DNA from: Sipunculus nudus
Taxonomy: Eukaryota; Annelida; Sipuncula; Golfingiida; Sipunculidae
Direction: 5' to 3'
Assembly: GCA_026874595.1 (NCBI GenBank)
Contig: CM049316.1
Span: forward strand, 60,273,676 to 60,337,675
Length of the DNA: 64,000 nt
The position numbers and the translations under genes are program-made. This document shows positions 37,260-49,935 of this stretch, in pieces. Numbering within the stretch: position 1 is the first letter of the stretch; each line of letters starts with the position of its first letter. The notes under the pieces were generated by a model. The model was given only the letters and a program-made list of their open reading frames with translations, had not been told where the DNA came from and ran no database searches.

Positions 37260-40200
37260 ATGTCAGTAGGTGACGTTAACTTAGATTTTATAGTTATGTC
37301 TTTGAATACCAGAGGTATTCGTGATTACCATAAAAGGAGAAAATTATTTAACTGGTTACATAAGCATGGTATGGCCAAAGGTATTTCATATTTACAAGAA
37401 ACTCATTCAACTGATAAAGATATGAATTCCTGGAAATATCAATGGAGAGGGAGAATGTATTCTTCTAATTGTACTTCTAAAAGTGCTGGTGTTTGTACTC
37501 TTATTGGAAATAATATTGATTTTAAAGAATTGAAAACATACATTGATCCAAATGGAAGAGTCATAATTATTCATTGCCTGATACAGGGGAATATGTTCTT
37601 ACTAATAAATATATATGCTCCAAATACAGAGTCAGAGCAAGTTAATTTTTATCAGAAGGTTCTGGAACAAATATGCGCATTTAATATAGATAATGACACT
37701 CAAGTTATATGGGGTGGTGATTTTAACTTTCATTTTACAGATTTAGATGGCAGTGGAGGGAATATATATAATTTTAAAAAGAAGTCTATCAATATTATTT
37801 TGTCATCCATGGCACAGTTTAATTTGTGTGATATATGGCGCATAAGAAATGAGATGATTAAAAGATTTACATGGCGTACAACCTGTCCACTGGTACAAAG
37901 ACGTTTGGATTTTTTTCTTATATCTTCATCCCTTCAGTCCTTTACCAAGACTTGTAACATAATTCCAGCAGTCGGAACAGATCATTCTGCTGTAATCCTT
38001 CGTTTGATTTCACATTCATATGAGCGTCATGGCCCTTCATTTTGGAAGTTCAATAATTCGTTGATTGAAGATAAAGATTATATTAAACAAATAGAAGAAA
38101 ATATAGAAAAATGGAGCGGAAAATATGAATTGAGACATGATGCGCAGATGTTATGGGAGTATATTAAATATAAAATAAGGGAATTCACTATACAATACAG
38201 TAAACAAAAAGCATTTAGTTTTAAATCAAAGTTAAGAGAATTAGAAGAAAAGGTAAAATTCCTGGAATATAATCTTGATCAACAATCATTACAGAACAAT
38301 TCAAGATATACCGAGGCTAAATCAAAGCTAGAAGAAATGTATGATCAGATAACCAGAGGAATTATTATACGTTCCAGAGTACAGTGGGTAGAACAAGGAG
38401 AAAAAAACTCGAAATATTTTCTTAATCTGGAAAAGCAAAATAAATGTAAATCTGTTGTCCGAAAGCTTTTAATTAATGATGAAGAAATCACAAAACAATC
38501 TGACATTCTATATAACTTACGGAGTTTCTATAGAAATAAATACTTGAAAACCTCGCTGTTGACTGAGAGTGATTGTAAAAATTATTTAAGAAATATTAAT
38601 CTCCCAAACATTACAGAAACAGAAGCTAAGAGTTGTGAGGGTATCATAAAAAAATGTGAGGTTTTGAAAGCTCTAAAAAATATGAAAAATAATAAAGTGC
38701 CAGGTAATGATGGTTTGACAAAAGAATTTTATGTTGGATTTTTCCCATTGATTGGTGATATGTTGGTAAACAGTATAAATGCCGCATATGACAAAGGAAA
38801 ATTAAGTGTCAGTCAGGGTCAGGCTGTTATAACTCTCTTGGAAAAAAACGGTAAAGATGCAAGGTTGATAAAATCATGGCGGCCAATTAGTCTTCTCAAT
38901 GTTGATGTCAAAATAATTAGTAAAATTCTAGTTCAGAGAATAATTGGTTTGTTACCGCACATTATCCATACTGATCAGAGTGCATTTGTGAAAAATAGAT
39001 TCATTGGTGAGCCTTTACGCTTGATTTCTGATGTGTTATATTATTCAGATACCCAGAATATGGAAGGTATTATGTTTGGGGCAGATCTTGAGTCTGCATT
39101 TGATAATTTAAGCCATGAATTCATGTTTGCGGTTTTAGAAAAGTATGGCTTTGGTCAGTCTTTCATTAAGTGGGTTAAACTGTTACATAACAATGTCCAG
39201 AGTACTGTGGTTAACAATGGATTCAGTACAACGTATTTTACATTGACCAGAGGAACACGGCAGGGAGACCCCCTGGCCCCCTACTTATTTATCATGTCTG
39301 TAGAAATTTTAGGAGCCTTAATCAGATGTAATATGGAGGTAAAAGGTATAAAGATAAAGAATATAGAAATAAAAATGTGTATGTATGCGGATGATATTAC
39401 TCTGTTTTTAAAGGATCTAAATTCACTGCGAAGAGTCATGACCATTTTTGATATATATGCTACATTTTCATCACTGAAGATGAATGTGGGGAAATCGGAA
39501 GTGTCATGGATTGGCAAATGGAAAAACAAAGCAGATGATCCATTTAATTTAAACTGGATAAATTTAGTTAATAGTTCTATGAAGATATTAGGGGTGCACT
39601 TTACATATAATGATAAATTATCATATGTGCTTAATTTTTATAGGGCTTTGTCAAATTTGAAGAATGTTCTAAATCTGTGGAGAGGAAGACAATTAACTAT
39701 ATATGGCAGATTAGAGGTAGTAAGATCATTAGCAGTTTCTAAAATACTGTATATTATGAATATGCTCGACCCCCCAAAGGGATTTATGCAAGAGGTTCAA
39801 GAAATAATTAACAGATTCATTTGGAAAAACAAACGAGCTAAGGTGAAATTTAGTACAGCAGTGGGTATGTATGAAGATGGAGGATTAAAATTACCAAACA
39901 TAGAGATGAGATACAAGACCCAACGAGTAATTTGGGTAGTTAATTTATTAAACAAGTTTAATGGAACTGTTAAAATTCTTTTGAATGCAATGTGTAGTAA
40001 TGAAGGTGGATTACAATGCATTCATAAAGACTTAGATATCAACTGTCTTTCAAAGGATTGTGCACCATTTTATATATCTTGCTTCAAGGAATGGATTTTA
40101 TATTGGAAATGTACATTAATAGAGAAGGATGTCAGATGTCAATTTATTTGGAATAATCGAAACATATTGATTGATGGGTATTCTGTGTTTAATCCTACTC

Positions 40201-41024
40201 TATTTAAAATGAATGTTCAATATATTAATGACATGTTAGATTGTGATAGTAACTTTAAAACAGTGGAACAAATTGTTAAGGATTATTCAGTTACTCGGAA
40301 GGATTTATTGTGTCTTCAATGGAACAGCCTTATTAGTGCAATACCGAAGGAATGGAAAAGAAAAATAAAAGATGGACTTGTTTCAGATATGGTGCCTGAT
40401 AATATTTTAGATTTGTCAAAACTGAACAGTCGTTCGGTGTACAAGGCACTTATTAATACAATTTATCAGGTACCGACAAATAGTACTATACTTGGTGATA
40501 TTGGATATAGCAATTGGCACAATGTTTATGAAAATGTCTATCAATGTACTCTTGATACCTATCTACGTGAATTTCAATTTAAGATTATTAACAATTATCT
40601 TCCTGTAAATAAGAATCTTTTTAGATGGAAATTGATAGACAGCCCAAGATGTAGTTATTGTTTTATTTACAATGAGTCAGTAAGTCATCTGTTCTATTAT
40701 TGTCATACAACAAAAAACCTTTATATCAGGTTGAAAAAGTGGATTGAAAGTACAGGATATATTTTACCGGAGTTTACGAAATCAAATATTATGTATGGTC
40801 AGTTGCCGGATAGTAGTAACAGTAGGCTTAATAATACAATTTTTCTCATTTTTAAATACGTAGTATTCCTTAAAAGGGAAACTGATAATCCTAATTTGTT
40901 AGAAATTATAAAGTTCAAGCTAAAAGAGGTGTATAACATCGAATATCTCTTGGCCATCAGGAAGGGAAAACTGAATGTACATATGGAAAAATGGTCACAA
41001 ATTATGGACATAATCTCGACGTAA
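37260..41024 (+). CDS. LINE ORF2: APE endonuclease and reverse transcriptase
   Basis: A 1254-residue uninterrupted protein from ATG 37260 to stop 41022-41024. The N-terminal APE endonuclease shows SLNTRG (about residue 14), YLQETHS, INIYAPN, GGDFNFHF, RRLDFFL and GTDHSAV (to about 250). The reverse transcriptase shows VPGNDGLTKEFY, SWRPISLLNVD, QSAFVKNRFIGE, GADLESAFDNLSHEF, TRQGDPLAPYLF, catalytic YADDITLFL (about 710) and MKILGVHF. The C terminus has a CX2CX8HX4C knuckle (CSYCFIYNESVSHLFYYC). Domain order and length fit L1/Tx1-group LINEs. All motifs needed for activity are visible, but the missing 5' end probably removes the promoter and the ORF1 start. Confidence 0.96.
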   Translation: MSVGDVNLDFIVMSLNTRGIRDYHKRRKLFNWLHKHGMAKGISYLQETHSTDKDMNSWKYQWRGRMYSSNCTSKSAGVCTLIGNNIDFKELKTYIDPNGRVIIIHCLIQGNMFLLINIYAPNTESEQVNFYQKVLEQICAFNIDNDTQVIWGGDFNFHFTDLDGSGGNIYNFKKKSINIILSSMAQFNLCDIWRIRNEMIKRFTWRTTCPLVQRRLDFFLISSSLQSFTKTCNIIPAVGTDHSAVILRLISHSYERHGPSFWKFNNSLIEDKDYIKQIEENIEKWSGKYELRHDAQMLWEYIKYKIREFTIQYSKQKAFSFKSKLRELEEKVKFLEYNLDQQSLQNNSRYTEAKSKLEEMYDQITRGIIIRSRVQWVEQGEKNSKYFLNLEKQNKCKSVVRKLLINDEEITKQSDILYNLRSFYRNKYLKTSLLTESDCKNYLRNINLPNITETEAKSCEGIIKKCEVLKALKNMKNNKVPGNDGLTKEFYVGFFPLIGDMLVNSINAAYDKGKLSVSQGQAVITLLEKNGKDARLIKSWRPISLLNVDVKIISKILVQRIIGLLPHIIHTDQSAFVKNRFIGEPLRLISDVLYYSDTQNMEGIMFGADLESAFDNLSHEFMFAVLEKYGFGQSFIKWVKLLHNNVQSTVVNNGFSTTYFTLTRGTRQGDPLAPYLFIMSVEILGALIRCNMEVKGIKIKNIEIKMCMYADDITLFLKDLNSLRRVMTIFDIYATFSSLKMNVGKSEVSWIGKWKNKADDPFNLNWINLVNSSMKILGVHFTYNDKLSYVLNFYRALSNLKNVLNLWRGRQLTIYGRLEVVRSLAVSKILYIMNMLDPPKGFMQEVQEIINRFIWKNKRAKVKFSTAVGMYEDGGLKLPNIEMRYKTQRVIWVVNLLNKFNGTVKILLNAMCSNEGGLQCIHKDLDINCLSKDCAPFYISCFKEWILYWKCTLIEKDVRCQFIWNNRNILIDGYSVFNPTLFKMNVQYINDMLDCDSNFKTVEQIVKDYSVTRKDLLCLQWNSLISAIPKEWKRKIKDGLVSDMVPDNILDLSKLNSRSVYKALINTIYQVPTNSTILGDIGYSNWHNVYENVYQCTLDTYLREFQFKIINNYLPVNKNLFRWKLIDSPRCSYCFIYNESVSHLFYYCHTTKNLYIRLKKWIESTGYILPEFTKSNIMYGQLPDSSNSRLNNTIFLIFKYVVFLKRETDNPNLLEIIKFKLKEVYNIEYLLAIRKGKLNVHMEKWSQIMDIIST

Positions 41025-41342
41025 TTCTAACCACGATGTGTGTGTCTTGTTCTAGTGTTTATTTAATTTTATTTTTTTTTAAGTGCATATGTCTCATGTA
41101 AAGAGCTCACTTTCATGTGTACTCTATTTGTCATTTAGAAAGGTATTGGTGAAAAAGCGGAGGGTGTTGATGAACTGTTCTTAATAAACATTTTCCTTTA
41201 TTCTTAACAAACATTACATTCAGAAGAATATGAAAGACTAAAATATGCACTTTTGTCTGTACCTGTATTAATCTATGTATATCGCTTATTTTGTTATGCC
41301 ATGTATGTATATGTACGTGTGTATGATCTTTTTGAATAAATA

Positions 41343-41385
<43 letters not shown>

Positions 41386-41389
<4 letters not shown>

Positions 41390-41400
41390 ATAGATCGCCA
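41386..41400. repeat. Target-site duplication (right) of + strand LINE
   Basis: aattatagatcgcca, identical to 36557-36571. Confidence 0.92.
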
Positions 41401-41480
41401 TGACTCTGTACATGCATATTGACCATGGAGTGTTTCATCAGTCCCTGAAGACTTTTGCAGACAATATTGGGTATTCAAAA
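41401..41480 (+). mobile_element. HINE-like element, right part after LINE
   Basis: Continues the monomer broken at 36571: 'gcatattgaccatggagtgtttcatcagtccctgaagact' corresponds to 'gtctattgatcatgtaatgtttcatcagttcctgtagact' at 36261 on. The 3' hairpin and CTAG end are not recognised, so the right end is eroded. Confidence 0.55.
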
Positions 41481-41676
41481 ATTCCTTTTGTGAATGTCTT
41501 TCTAGAGTGTGGATTATTGCAGAATGATGTTAATGGGTAACCCTCTCAAGGGTTAGGCCTAACCAAAAGTAATTTTATCTGTTAACTCTGAAGCAATAAG
41601 TGCGGTTTTAATGAGCTACCTGGCGGAATAGAAATCTAGAAGATTTAAAAAAAAATTCCTGAAAATTTCTAACACG

Positions 41677-42004
41677 AACTTGCCTCCGACGGGAGGGTGT
41701 GCGTTCATCCGTGATCGTGTGTGTATTTTCTGTGTGTGTTTGTTCACGACATACATCAAGCATTTATGAACGGAATCTCATTTCCGTAATTGGCATATGA
41801 AAAAAGCGAATAAATTTTGGTGTGGATCTAGATAATGATCCGGATTGAGGAACGTCATCAAGAGATTTCATAAATGTATAAACACTTATAATGCAAAAAT
41901 GAACCCCGAAATATGGGACGAATAAGTGAATGCAAACAAGGGTTTGGGAGTATAGGGACCCGCACATGGCGGAGACTTGTATTCCGTAGAAAGCAGATTT
42001 ATAG
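41677..42004 (+). mobile_element. HINE-like element, GCCTCCG family, copy 1
   Basis: The 5' side has cctcc-gacg-ggagg (a hairpin) followed by gtgtgcgttcatcc. The body includes 'gaacggaatctcat' and 'gaacgtcatcaag'. The 3' side has catggcggagacttg, the inverse of the 5' motif, and ends atag|ttt. Two more copies are at 45550-45822 and 45907-46169. Confidence 0.55.
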
Positions 42005-42306
42005 TTTATTTTGTTAAACTTTAACAAATAAAAGATTTGCCTTATCAACGCACGTAAAGATTTTTTTAAATAGATTTAGGCAAGAGCACAAACTTGCTTT
42101 GTTAGTTACCAATGCCTGGTGCTAAGTCACTTAGACGATATGAACGGCAACTCCGAAACAGTTTTTGTTGTGGCCTAACATCGAACAACAAAGTAAATAT
42201 TTCATAAGCACTAATCCGCCAGTAAATCAATCATTTATTCAAAATCTGAATTATTCAAAAGGTTAACTGTTTTTGGATCGGAAGGCGAGATTTTCTTGTA
42301 ACATGT

Positions 42307-42308
<2 letters not shown>

Positions 42309-42359
<51 letters not shown>
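42309..42359. repeat. (TA)n microsatellite
   Basis: About 25 TA units, followed by a short imperfect AT stretch. Confidence 0.95.
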
Positions 42360-42374
<15 letters not shown>

Positions 42375-42386
42375 TATTTATTTATA

Positions 42387-42387
<1 letters not shown>

Positions 42388-42437
<50 letters not shown>
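42388..42437. repeat. (ATT)n microsatellite
   Basis: About 16 pure trinucleotide units, 28 bp after the TA tract. Confidence 0.95.
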
Positions 42438-43382
42438 CATAAGCATTATCAATAACGTGCAAAATTTATATTGTAGAGATGTGTGATGCCATCTATATAT
42501 GTATACCAGTGACCTTGCTATTATCTGCGGATGAAAGCGCGGTCAAATCCAAAGCGTTCATTCTGCTTCTACTACGGAAATAAACGCGTCTCATGCTCAT
42601 CAAACTCTCTCTCCGCATATTGAATCTAGCCCTTAGACTGGCCTCAGAGTGCTCTCCTGTCAGAGGGGCTGTCATTTTGCGTACAGACTAAACACCGGGT
42701 GTTCCAAGTCGCATATCGGAATTCAGGATATACCGCTGGTGGAATAAATTCTTAAATCTTAATCATGGAAATAAAGATTCCCTAGGTTACTCTATTTCCA
42801 GTAGACGTCATGCCTCATGTTATATTAATTCACAGCGGCAGGCACGAGTAAAAATGATAGAACATGTAGAGCGACATTGAACCAAGGTAACTATTATCGA
42901 GTTGCACGTTCTTGAGTTGCTGCAGCCAGATGGCGCCCTGTGATTGAACCGTTTTCTATTCTGAATATTCTGTTCCAGCATAATTTTGTTCCTGTCCACT
43001 CCCTAATGTAAATTCTCAGTAAAATATATCCAAAATGAGATTATTTTAAACCTGTTTTTTTGTGGTCTGCAGGTAGAGCATTGGGCTGGTTACACGCATA
43101 AAGAAGACTGCATTTAAAAGCAGTTGATTGGTCATTTAGTGTCATAAATATTGTAAAACTCTCAACGTGAGGCTAATCCATGGCCAACGACATGTCACTT
43201 GGTCGTAAGATGCAAACGAACCAAGTGGTAAAACATATCAATTTTGGTTATTTTCATGATGTTTTCATCCTACATATTATTGCCATTACTCCGTCATCCA
43301 CTTAAGATCAAAACTGCGTGATGAGATTTAGGTTTCGAAAAATAATTTCTAAACTTCAATGGACACTTATATGTGGAACAGA

Positions 43383-44256
<874 letters not shown>

Positions 44257-44314
<58 letters not shown>
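44257..44314. repeat. (TA)n microsatellite, right flank of LTR
   Basis: Continues the TA tract interrupted by the LTR. Confidence 0.9.
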
Positions 44315-44315
<1 letters not shown>

Positions 44316-45549
44316 TAAAACGCACTAAACGCTACTAAATTAATTACAATATCTTCTTTGAAAGCTGCACGTCCATTCAGTCATACATGCCTCATAAGAA
44401 TATCCTAAAAGGCGTCTTCGGCATATGTGCCTTATTACGGTAGTGACTATCTTCAGCAGACGACATTTTACGACATTGGTTTCCACCTTATCTTCAACCG
44501 GAGTAAAAAAAAAAGACTGAACAAGCACGCATGTTTTAAGTGGCTACAGGGTATCCGATCCATAAAGTGTAACTCTGGGAGTTTATTTTACCGTCACTGG
44601 GAAGAACCCGGATTTAAAAATAGTGTAAACCTTTCAGTTTCGATCATTATGAGTTGGATAAGGTCACCCTCCCGCTCGGTCATTTGAAACTCCATAATCT
44701 CCTCCCCACAGCTATGTCTGACAGATTTCCAATCAAATTGGACATTACAAGGCAATATGTACCGGGGCAGGCTCGGGGACGGGTTTAAGTGTGATTAGTC
44801 GCGAGAAGGAAGTGATCCAGTACTTCATAATATGACTACTGCGTTCCACTTCACTTCATTAAGCATTCTTTCCCGTCCAATTTAAAGTTAACTAATGGCT
44901 CATGGGTCAAGGCGTTTGCTTATGTAGCGATCTGAGCATAATAAACAGGTGCGGATTAAGATTGCATTGTGCCCCTGGATATACATCATGCATGCAAGGG
45001 CTACTTCATCAATTTGATAACGTGTGTACATGTGAACAAATGTGTTCAAGTTCTGCAGAAACTGACATGGCCATGCGAGAAATTGTATATCTTATAATCC
45101 CGCATCAATGAGCAAATGTCTATCAACCAGACGAAACACCAATTGGGCAAGACATATAATATTACAAAAACTTTAAAATCTCCATGGGCCAAGCTAATCG
45201 GTTAGTTATTGAGAAGAAATTATACGTACGTCCACATACTTTCAGTATGGCGAGCATTCATATTGAATTGAAAAATAAAGTTTGATGATGTTTGTTACAA
45301 AATGTATTTTATTTCTTATGCAGATTAAACATATATATATATATACAATCTGCATAAAATTCCTTTTGCACTCTTAAATTTTTGTTAACTTAATACCGAA
45401 GGGGGGGGGGGGGGGAGGGACGCTGGGGTGGTGGGTGGTAGTCAGCTCCCCAACCCACGGACGAAACAGATCAGGCGCTTTTGTATATTTTTTTTAATTT
45501 ATTTTTTTAATAAAATCAATAATAGTAATAACGATTTTATAATAATTAT
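44315..45549. other. No gene; one AT-loop hairpin and a G-tract
   Basis: Contains an 11-bp perfect inverted repeat ttatgcagatt / aatctgcataa at 45316-45357 with an (AT)n loop, and a 15-bp poly-G at 45401-45415. Confidence 0.5.
45316..45357. repeat. 11-bp inverted repeat around (AT)n
   Basis: Arms ttatgcagatt and aatctgcataa are exact complements. The roughly 20-base AT loop suggests a small cruciform-prone microsatellite. Confidence 0.7.
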
Positions 45550-45822
45550 CGCCTCGACCAGGAGAGCATGCGATCATCCCGTTTGGGTATGTGTTTGTGT
45601 TAATGTGGGTGTACGTTCACAACATAACTCACGCAATCATGAACAGTCTCATGAAATTTGCAAAGCATTTCGGGAATGTTTCAAAAGGATCGACTAAATT
45701 TTTGTATGGATCTGGCACATAATCTGCATTCGGGGAAAGTCATCAAGGAATATTCACAAATGTAAGGTCACCCTTCTTACACGGTGACGTATTGAGAGAC
45801 TTGCCCTACAAGAGCTTGTTTT
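45550..45822 (+). mobile_element. HINE-like element, GCCTCCG family, copy 2
   Basis: Starts cgcctcgaccaggagagcatgcg and includes 'tcaagg' + 'aatattcacaaatg', matching copy 3. The 3' end is diverged (cttgccctacaagagcttgttt), so its boundary is approximate. Confidence 0.5.
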
Positions 45823-45906
45823 AACTCTCTCTGGCGACTGCTCGGTGAAACCTTGTTATGATTATTAACATTCACTTTTACCATTTACCAAGCGGTTTTT
45901 TTTTTT

Positions 45907-46169
45907 CCGCCAGGAGGGTATGCTTTCATCTCCGTTCATATGTGTTTGTGTTTGTTAACAACATAACTCCATAATCATGGACGGAATCTCATAAAATTTT
46001 CAGGGCATTTCGGGAATGGGCCAATGGACAGAATCTATTATTTTTGTGTGGGCCCGGCTGCAGGAACGTCATCAAGGAATATTCACAAATGTTGAATCAC
46101 TTATGTAAGAGCATATTTGGAGCATCCCATGTGGCGGATGCTTGCGCTCCTTAGACAACAGATTTCTAG
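45907..46169 (+). mobile_element. HINE-like element, GCCTCCG family, copy 3
   Basis: After a T-run: ccgccaggagggtatgc. The 3' side has tggcggatgcttgcgctcc and ends CTAG|TTTT (46166-46169). The body shares 'ggcatttcgggaatg' and 'gaacgtcatcaaggaatat' with the other copies. Confidence 0.6.
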
Positions 46170-48908
46170 TTTTATGAAATTTCCATCCTATATTAGGCCT
46201 ATATTCCCTTATCCAGTTGTAAACCTTCCTGATGCGATACAGGTTTCAGGAAATACTTTCCAAACACGGGTTTGGGAGCATCCAACAATAGGGTCCCCCA
46301 GTTTGATTCATTTTGGCTGAGGGCATGGCCAGCAAAAAACTACCAGTTGGCGAATGTTTGACGGGGTTTTGGTCAGTGCCCAATATATTTTTAAGAAATA
46401 ATGCAAGATCCTATTTTTTCTGCTGGGATAACATTATATATGCTATATACTTTAAGAAGCATTAGAATGTTAGGATCAATAATCGATACCACCTCACAGC
46501 ATAACTCGAAGAATTATAGCTTATTGCGAAACAAAGTTACTAAGAAACTTTTTTGAAAAAGACAAATATTGACAAATGACTCGACATACTGAGTAATTAC
46601 TGGGAGGCGAGGAGGAAGGAGTGTGGTTCCCAGCTTATGTAAATAATCACGAGTGTTACCGGAGGAGACTGTGGCAGATGGGGATCACGTGATTTATTGA
46701 CACAGCATCAATCACTACTTTCTTTTTTGCTTCAAAATGTTTTAAAAAGACTAAGACTTGGAGAAAAATCAGTTTGTTCTCTTCTTATTTTGCTCCCGTA
46801 GTCATTGTATTGCACAGGAGTCTGTCCTTTAAAAGATGTTGCCATAAATTTGTAAACTTCCCGTAAAATCTTTTCCTTTATATAGTATCTTTATAAGCCA
46901 TTGAAAACCAAGCACGAGCTATATAAAGTCAGAAAAAAATAATCTTTGTTCATCACCTCCTGGGTCATGCTATTCTGCGACACAAACCAGGGAGGTAATT
47001 TGTGTCCAAACGAGTTTCTGATTCCATATAAGAGAATAAAAGTAACCAGACATATACATTCTCATGCAGGCCTCCGCCATTTGGTCGGTCCTTTATGCGG
47101 GGTGCTCCGCAACCCATGATTTCATTCACTTATTGGTCCATATTCCCAGGTCCATTGGTACATATTTTTCCCAACAGGTGTGTGCTTTCACTTATTCAAC
47201 TCATATTCCCATGTTCAGCCCATACCCCTTGGGGAGCAAACAACACAAGAAGCCATATCAGGCGCTAGAAGGTTATTCGTTCTAAGCATGCCATGACCAG
47301 TACTATTCACTCCAGGGTGGAGAGAGCACATCTTTGTGGTAAAGACTTTGGCAAGGGCGCGTAAGGCGGTCACATAGGGACGCGAATCCAACACCTATCG
47401 GTCACAAATCCATCGCACTAACCATTACACGCCACGATCACACAACACACATGGTTATGCGTAAGTCCAACAAAGCATTAATATCACATGGAGTCAAGCT
47501 TGTTTGTAAATGTTTAACAAAAATATGCAAATCGTAGTAGGGAACTTTGAACGCCTGCTCAAGGCACCTGTTTTGGGATTGCTATACCCTGGAAAAGGGT
47601 AACAGGAAACATTGAATGAATCTTTCCACACCTACTATATAACTCTGTAGTGAAGAATTAGCCAAAGCTGCAGTCTGGATATTTAAAACCAGCAATTCAT
47701 TACAACTTTTAAAAAAATTGTGATTCCGGCGTACCCTGTGTACGTATTAATGAATTGTAGGTAATCCCTTTTAGAAACGCTCTTATAACACCTCTTTGAT
47801 GGATGTATATGTGCTTGTTTATCTACAATCTGTTTGTAAACATGGTACATGCATCAATGTTGACACAGATAAAATAAACATGAAACCATGGAGTATGGGG
47901 TTTGACGTTTGGGCTGAAAGGTAACACCAGGCCACACGTGGAAGATTGGTCGTTCCATGACTTAGCTGTATAAAATCAAAAATCCAAACCAAAGGAATTA
48001 AAACCACCGACCAATAATGTCTTTTTTTTTGTAGTACGGTGATCTTTATCTACATTCATTTCCACCTGTGCTTCAGCCGCATGCATGAGAAGTCACTACA
48101 CGACCCGACGTGATATTCTCCAACTGGCTTTGAATATGAAACAAGTCTTCTTGATTGATGATAATTTAATAATGAACTTGAAACTTAATTACTTTCGGAT
48201 TATAAAAAGGCACTACTCTATAAGCACTGTTGTAAAACAGTCTAAAATTCTATCTTACTCCCTGTTCTCTTTGCAATGATCTTCTGGAAACCTCCTCCTA
48301 GAATGACTCCTCGTATATATATAATATCGCTGAACATTATTCATCCATGATAGCTCTGATAGAGGTTCATTTATGCCATCCTTGAACAGCTCTAGACATT
48401 TCACTAGAGCCAATTATCCTGACAGTTAATTAAGACACCTGCTTTATCCACAGTAATTAGAATTGATTAGTAAATGCATAAGCCATGGCTAATTACTATA
48501 TACTTTTACACTTCAAAACACATACTTGCTGAAAACATTATTCTCTTCCAGAGTTTATATAATACAACATCTTAGTCTTAGATATTGCAATTAAACTAAA
48601 ATGACCCTTTTTCATCATATATGACAAAATGTCCCTCTGACAGTTGACTGACAATTATAAAATATCGAAATGAAGAGAAACCAAATACCAACTTTACAGC
48701 TGAAGTGTTTAGGTAATATTTCGCAGATTAATGTTTATATACATAATTGTGAATAATATTAGCTACAGATCAGTGCCAGATATAAAGTGGCAATACCCTT
48801 GTTCTAATGTAAAATAAATGACAAAAAAGTGTGATGTATGGCGGAAATAAAATCATAATAGGAAGCTGAAATAACTACAACGAAAACAATAGATGCCGCT
48901 GCTATTTC
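46170..48908. other. No gene; one SINE
   Basis: AT-rich intergenic sequence. Only the tRNA-derived SINE on the minus strand near 47330-47438 is recognisable. Confidence 0.5.
47330..47438 (-). mobile_element. tRNA-derived SINE head
   Basis: On the minus strand it reads cgtggcgtgtaatggttag (A-box-like) and about 40 bp later gttggattcgcgtcc (B-box-like). Spacing and order suit a tRNA-derived SINE promoter, but the arms do not fold as an intact tRNA. Confidence 0.5.
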
Positions 48909-49750
48909 TGTCACAACCCCGAAGGAATAAGGTTCTTTTAAACGGTGAACTAAACCCGCTGAGACTTACACACTTAAAAAAGGATGAAAATGGCATGAGT
49001 TAACAATACAATAAAATATATTAAAAATGAACTGACACTTCTCTGGAGAGGCGTCCTGTTTACACCAGAATGAACACTACACACGACAGTTCCATTTGAT
49101 CACACGGTTGCTGATCACATGACCGACGCGCACCTGACATTGGAATACCATCTTCTAATCCACACAGGAATATACAGTGTATATACAGGAACACGCCAGC
49201 GCCACTAAACAATACAGTTCTCCACTGAAATAAGCGCACGTAATTTAATATGGTGAAAATCCTGGATCACTGACAGATAGACTCACAGCATTTTCTGTAA
49301 GAACACTCAGGATATGCCTTCACAGCAGAATACTCCTTAATGTATAGCCCTATGTACCTTAATATGCCATTGTGCACGACAATGTCAATACCACTCACGA
49401 TTAGCGTATAAATTGTCTTGGTCTGTTACTGGACTTCACCACGGTAGAAACACATCGACGGTTTACAAGTCCTTCTGTAAAATACGATTCCACTCTTAAG
49501 TCCATGAGAGAGATTCTACGTGGCCGTCGACGTTGGTCTTGAACGCTCGAAACCTCGTCGCTCAGCTGACCAGACAATACCGGAGCCTCCTCCAGACCCC
49601 TGACAAACGGTCAGACTACACTCTTTGGCGCGCTGACTTAGAAGTTTGTGAAGTCCTTCCAGCATCTACAGCTTATATACACCTGCTTACGTCACACATC
49701 CTGACCGCCTTTTGGCCTATCGTCTCACACATTTATGCGGCTTGTGATTA
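48909..49750. mobile_element. Candidate solo LTR, TGTCACAACCCC type
   Basis: Begins TGTCACAACCCC, a common gypsy-type LTR start. About 840 bp later it ends in gcttgtgatta, which resembles a decayed inverse TTGTGACA. Base composition is higher in GC than the flanks. No target duplication or PBS is seen, so this is tentative. Confidence 0.35.
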
Positions 49751-49765
49751 ATTGCATTAATACTT

Positions 49766-49935
49766 AAATAGACATTACTACTCTTATTACGACTACTACT
49801 ATACTTTAACCACTATTACTACGTAGTTCTACTGCTACCACTACTACTAGTACTAGAACTACTACTACTTTGTAATACTACTTTTACTACTACATCTACT
49901 ACTACTAATACAACTACTGCTAATACTTCTGATAA
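49766..49935. repeat. Degenerate (TAC)n/(CTA)n trinucleotide tract
   Basis: About 170 bp dominated by act/cta/tac triplets with many substitutions, an old microsatellite. Confidence 0.8.

Larger units (their letters stand above)
36572..41387 (+). mobile_element. Young L1-like LINE, nearly full length
   Basis: A 4.8-kb insertion with a 15-bp exact target duplication and an A-tail of about 40 nt (41347-41387). It has the 3' part of ORF1, a 161-bp spacer and an intact ORF2. The 5' end is truncated inside ORF1. Perfect duplications, the long pure tail and the unbroken 1254-codon frame indicate recent insertion. The host is a HINE-like monomer. Confidence 0.95.

Noticed and set aside
43065..43160. 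tRNA-like stretch (ggtagagcattgggctgg)
   Set aside because: No B box, no acceptor pairing; at most a SINE scrap.
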